Assembly (NCBI RefSeq): GCF_025999095.1
Contig: NZ_AP024678.1
Location: 1,519,527 to 1,583,526 of the forward strand
Source: Thermosynechococcus sp.
GTDB lineage: Bacteria; Cyanobacteriota; Cyanobacteriia; Thermosynechococcales; Thermosynechococcaceae
Length of the DNA stretch: 64,000 nucleotides
Reading direction: 5' to 3'
The notes under the pieces are model-generated. The model searched no databases. It was not told the DNA's origin and saw only the letters and a list, made by a program, of their open reading frames with translations. The translations under genes were made by a program, and so were the position numbers. Numbering within the stretch: the stretch's first letter is position 1; every line of letters starts with the position of its first letter. Shown here one piece after another: positions 62,981 through 64,000 of the stretch.

Positions 62981-64000
62981 TGCGCCCCTGTGAGCCGTGG
63001 CTTTGGCGTTCGCTGCCCCTGTGGGGGCGCCCGGGTCGCGCTATTTTTCAGCAGTTGTTTTTGCGGGAGCCGATTGCTGTCCTACTGGAAAGTCCAGCCC
63101 AAGCCCCCACACCCCAAGCTCGCTATTCCATTTGTGCGGGGTCACCGCGGCGCGATCGCCAGTGGGTTTTATCCCTCGGTGAGGTGTTGCCAACCCTACA
63201 AACATTTCCCCAAGCAACCGCCGTGCCTGAAGAAGTCAGCCATCTGCCCTTTGCAGGCGGTTGGTTGGGATGGCTGGGATACGAATTGGCATGGGAAATT
63301 GAAGCGCTACCACCGCCCAAGCCCGATCCGCTCCCTTTTCCAGTGGCCTTTTGGTATGAGCCTCAAGCCTTTGCGGTCTTGGATCATCAGGCGGATCGCC
63401 TGTATCTGGCGGCTTCGAGCGCGAGTGAACTGGCGGCGCTGCAACAAACTCTTGAAGATCCCCCCCCTGAGCCGTCGCTTTTATTCCCGGATCGCCCCAG
63501 CCGCATTGAACTCGCGGCGGGCTGGCAGTCCGATACCTACCAAGCAGCCGTTGAGCAAATTCTCCACCATATCCGCGCCGGCGATATTTTTCAGGCCAAT
63601 CTGTCGGCGCGCTTTTGCCATAATGGCCGCGTTGATCCGTGGCAACAATACCTGCGGCTACAGCAGATTAACCCTTCTCCCTTTGCCAGCTTTTGGCAAA
63701 CCCCTTGGGGCTACATTGTCAGTTGCTCACCGGAACGCTTGGTGCAGGTGCAGGGAGATTGGGTGCAAACCCGACCCATTGCCGGTACCCGTCCCCGCGG
63801 CCAAACCCCTGCGGCCGATCGCGCCCATGCTGAGGAACTCCGCAGCAATACCAAGGAACAGGCAGAACACATTATGCTTGTGGATTTAGAGCGCAACGAC
63901 TTGGGGCGGATCTGCCAATGGGGCAGTGTGGTGGTGGATGAACTCCTAAGTTTGGAGTACTACAGCCATGTGATGCACCTCGTGAGCAATGTGCGCGGCA
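62980..64000 (+). CDS. pabB: Aminodeoxychorismate synthase component I, 3' end cut by window
   Basis: 340 codons are visible from ATG 62980, which overlaps the ECF T stop by one base. Family blocks are RAGDIFQANLSARF, INPSPFASFW, SCSPERLVQV, TRPIAGTRPRG and HIMLVDLERNDLGRI. This pattern fits PabB (4-amino-4-deoxychorismate for folate) better than TrpE, though the two are close. An alternative frame overlapping 62990-63889 is a shadow. The catalytic C-terminus lies beyond the window. Confidence 0.87.
   Translation, partial: MRPCEPWLWRSLPLWGRPGRAIFQQLFLREPIAVLLESPAQAPTPQARYSICAGSPRRDRQWVLSLGEVLPTLQTFPQATAVPEEVSHLPFAGGWLGWLGYELAWEIEALPPPKPDPLPFPVAFWYEPQAFAVLDHQADRLYLAASSASELAALQQTLEDPPPEPSLLFPDRPSRIELAAGWQSDTYQAAVEQILHHIRAGDIFQANLSARFCHNGRVDPWQQYLRLQQINPSPFASFWQTPWGYIVSCSPERLVQVQGDWVQTRPIAGTRPRGQTPAADRAHAEELRSNTKEQAEHIMLVDLERNDLGRICQWGSVVVDELLSLEYYSHVMHLVSNVRG

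Noticed and set aside
62990-63889. 299-codon plus-strand ORF
   Set aside because: Arg/Pro/Cys-rich shadow of pabB, which has the recognised motifs in the other frame.

Overview
The window reads as ordinary chromosome of a unicellular, probably thermophilic cyanobacterium; from memory of gene content and style it looks most like Thermosynechococcus. Evidence in the sequence: magnesium chelatase H (chlH), NDH-1 subunit N (ndhN), a Vipp1/PspA protein, the carotenoid desaturase-like gene crtD, a cyanobacterial-type panC-cmk fusion, a group 2 sigma factor, and dozens of HIP1-type GCGATCGC octamers. The genus is an inference; the cyanobacterial assignment is firm.

Layout. 1-2.5 kb: an ABC half-transporter (cut by the window edge) diverges from a plsC acyltransferase. 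3-8.6 kb: a fermentation block pflA-adhE coupled to a lipoate ligase-like gene, then a lipoprotein and an unknown gene. 8.6-12 kb (minus): crtD-nadA, hisIE, and the SRP RNA gene (ffs). 12-13 kb: a PHP phosphoesterase and a small membrane protein. 13.1-17.2 kb: a GC-rich foreign island with an intact asnB, a frameshifted methyltransferase relic, a 116-bp MITE-like element and a decayed IS481 transposase. 17.3-22.1 kb (minus): dnaX, a TM2 protein, ndhN, a DUF1614 protein, and an FHA-Ser/Thr kinase. 22.4-25.3 kb: tRNA-Thr(UGU), a second Ser/Thr kinase, an MBL-fold protein and a PsiE-like protein. 25.3-29.1 kb: tyrA, an HtrA protease coupled to a GT39 mannosyltransferase-like gene, and a CheY-like regulator. 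29.2-32 kb (minus): the complete cobalt ECF importer cbiMNQO. 32.3-39 kb: a minimal SepF-like protein, DUF427-recF, a LuxR response regulator, an M20 amidohydrolase and panC-cmk. 39.3-43.5 kb: a small membrane protein with a flotillin, then a sigma factor coupled to cobO. 43.5-47.2 kb: phzF-like, ndk, terC-like, a TPR protein and a lone ECF-type ATPase. 47.4-51.4 kb: chlH. 51.9-54.6 kb: sulfate importer genes sbpA-cysT-cysW. 54.6-64 kb: homoserine dehydrogenase, an APH-like/P-loop fusion, panB, dnaJ, hisC, a pentapeptide protein, vipp1, an ECF T-component and pabB (cut by the window end).

Themes. Several genes concern cobalt and B12 (cbiMNQO, cobO, possibly the ABC half-transporter). Pantothenate (panB, panC), His (hisIE, hisC), Tyr and Thr/Met steps are scattered rather than clustered. 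I found no CRISPR array, prophage or clear defence system. The least explained material is the decayed island, a few structured intergenic elements, the pflA upstream direct repeats, the small flotillin partner and the short SepF-like protein.
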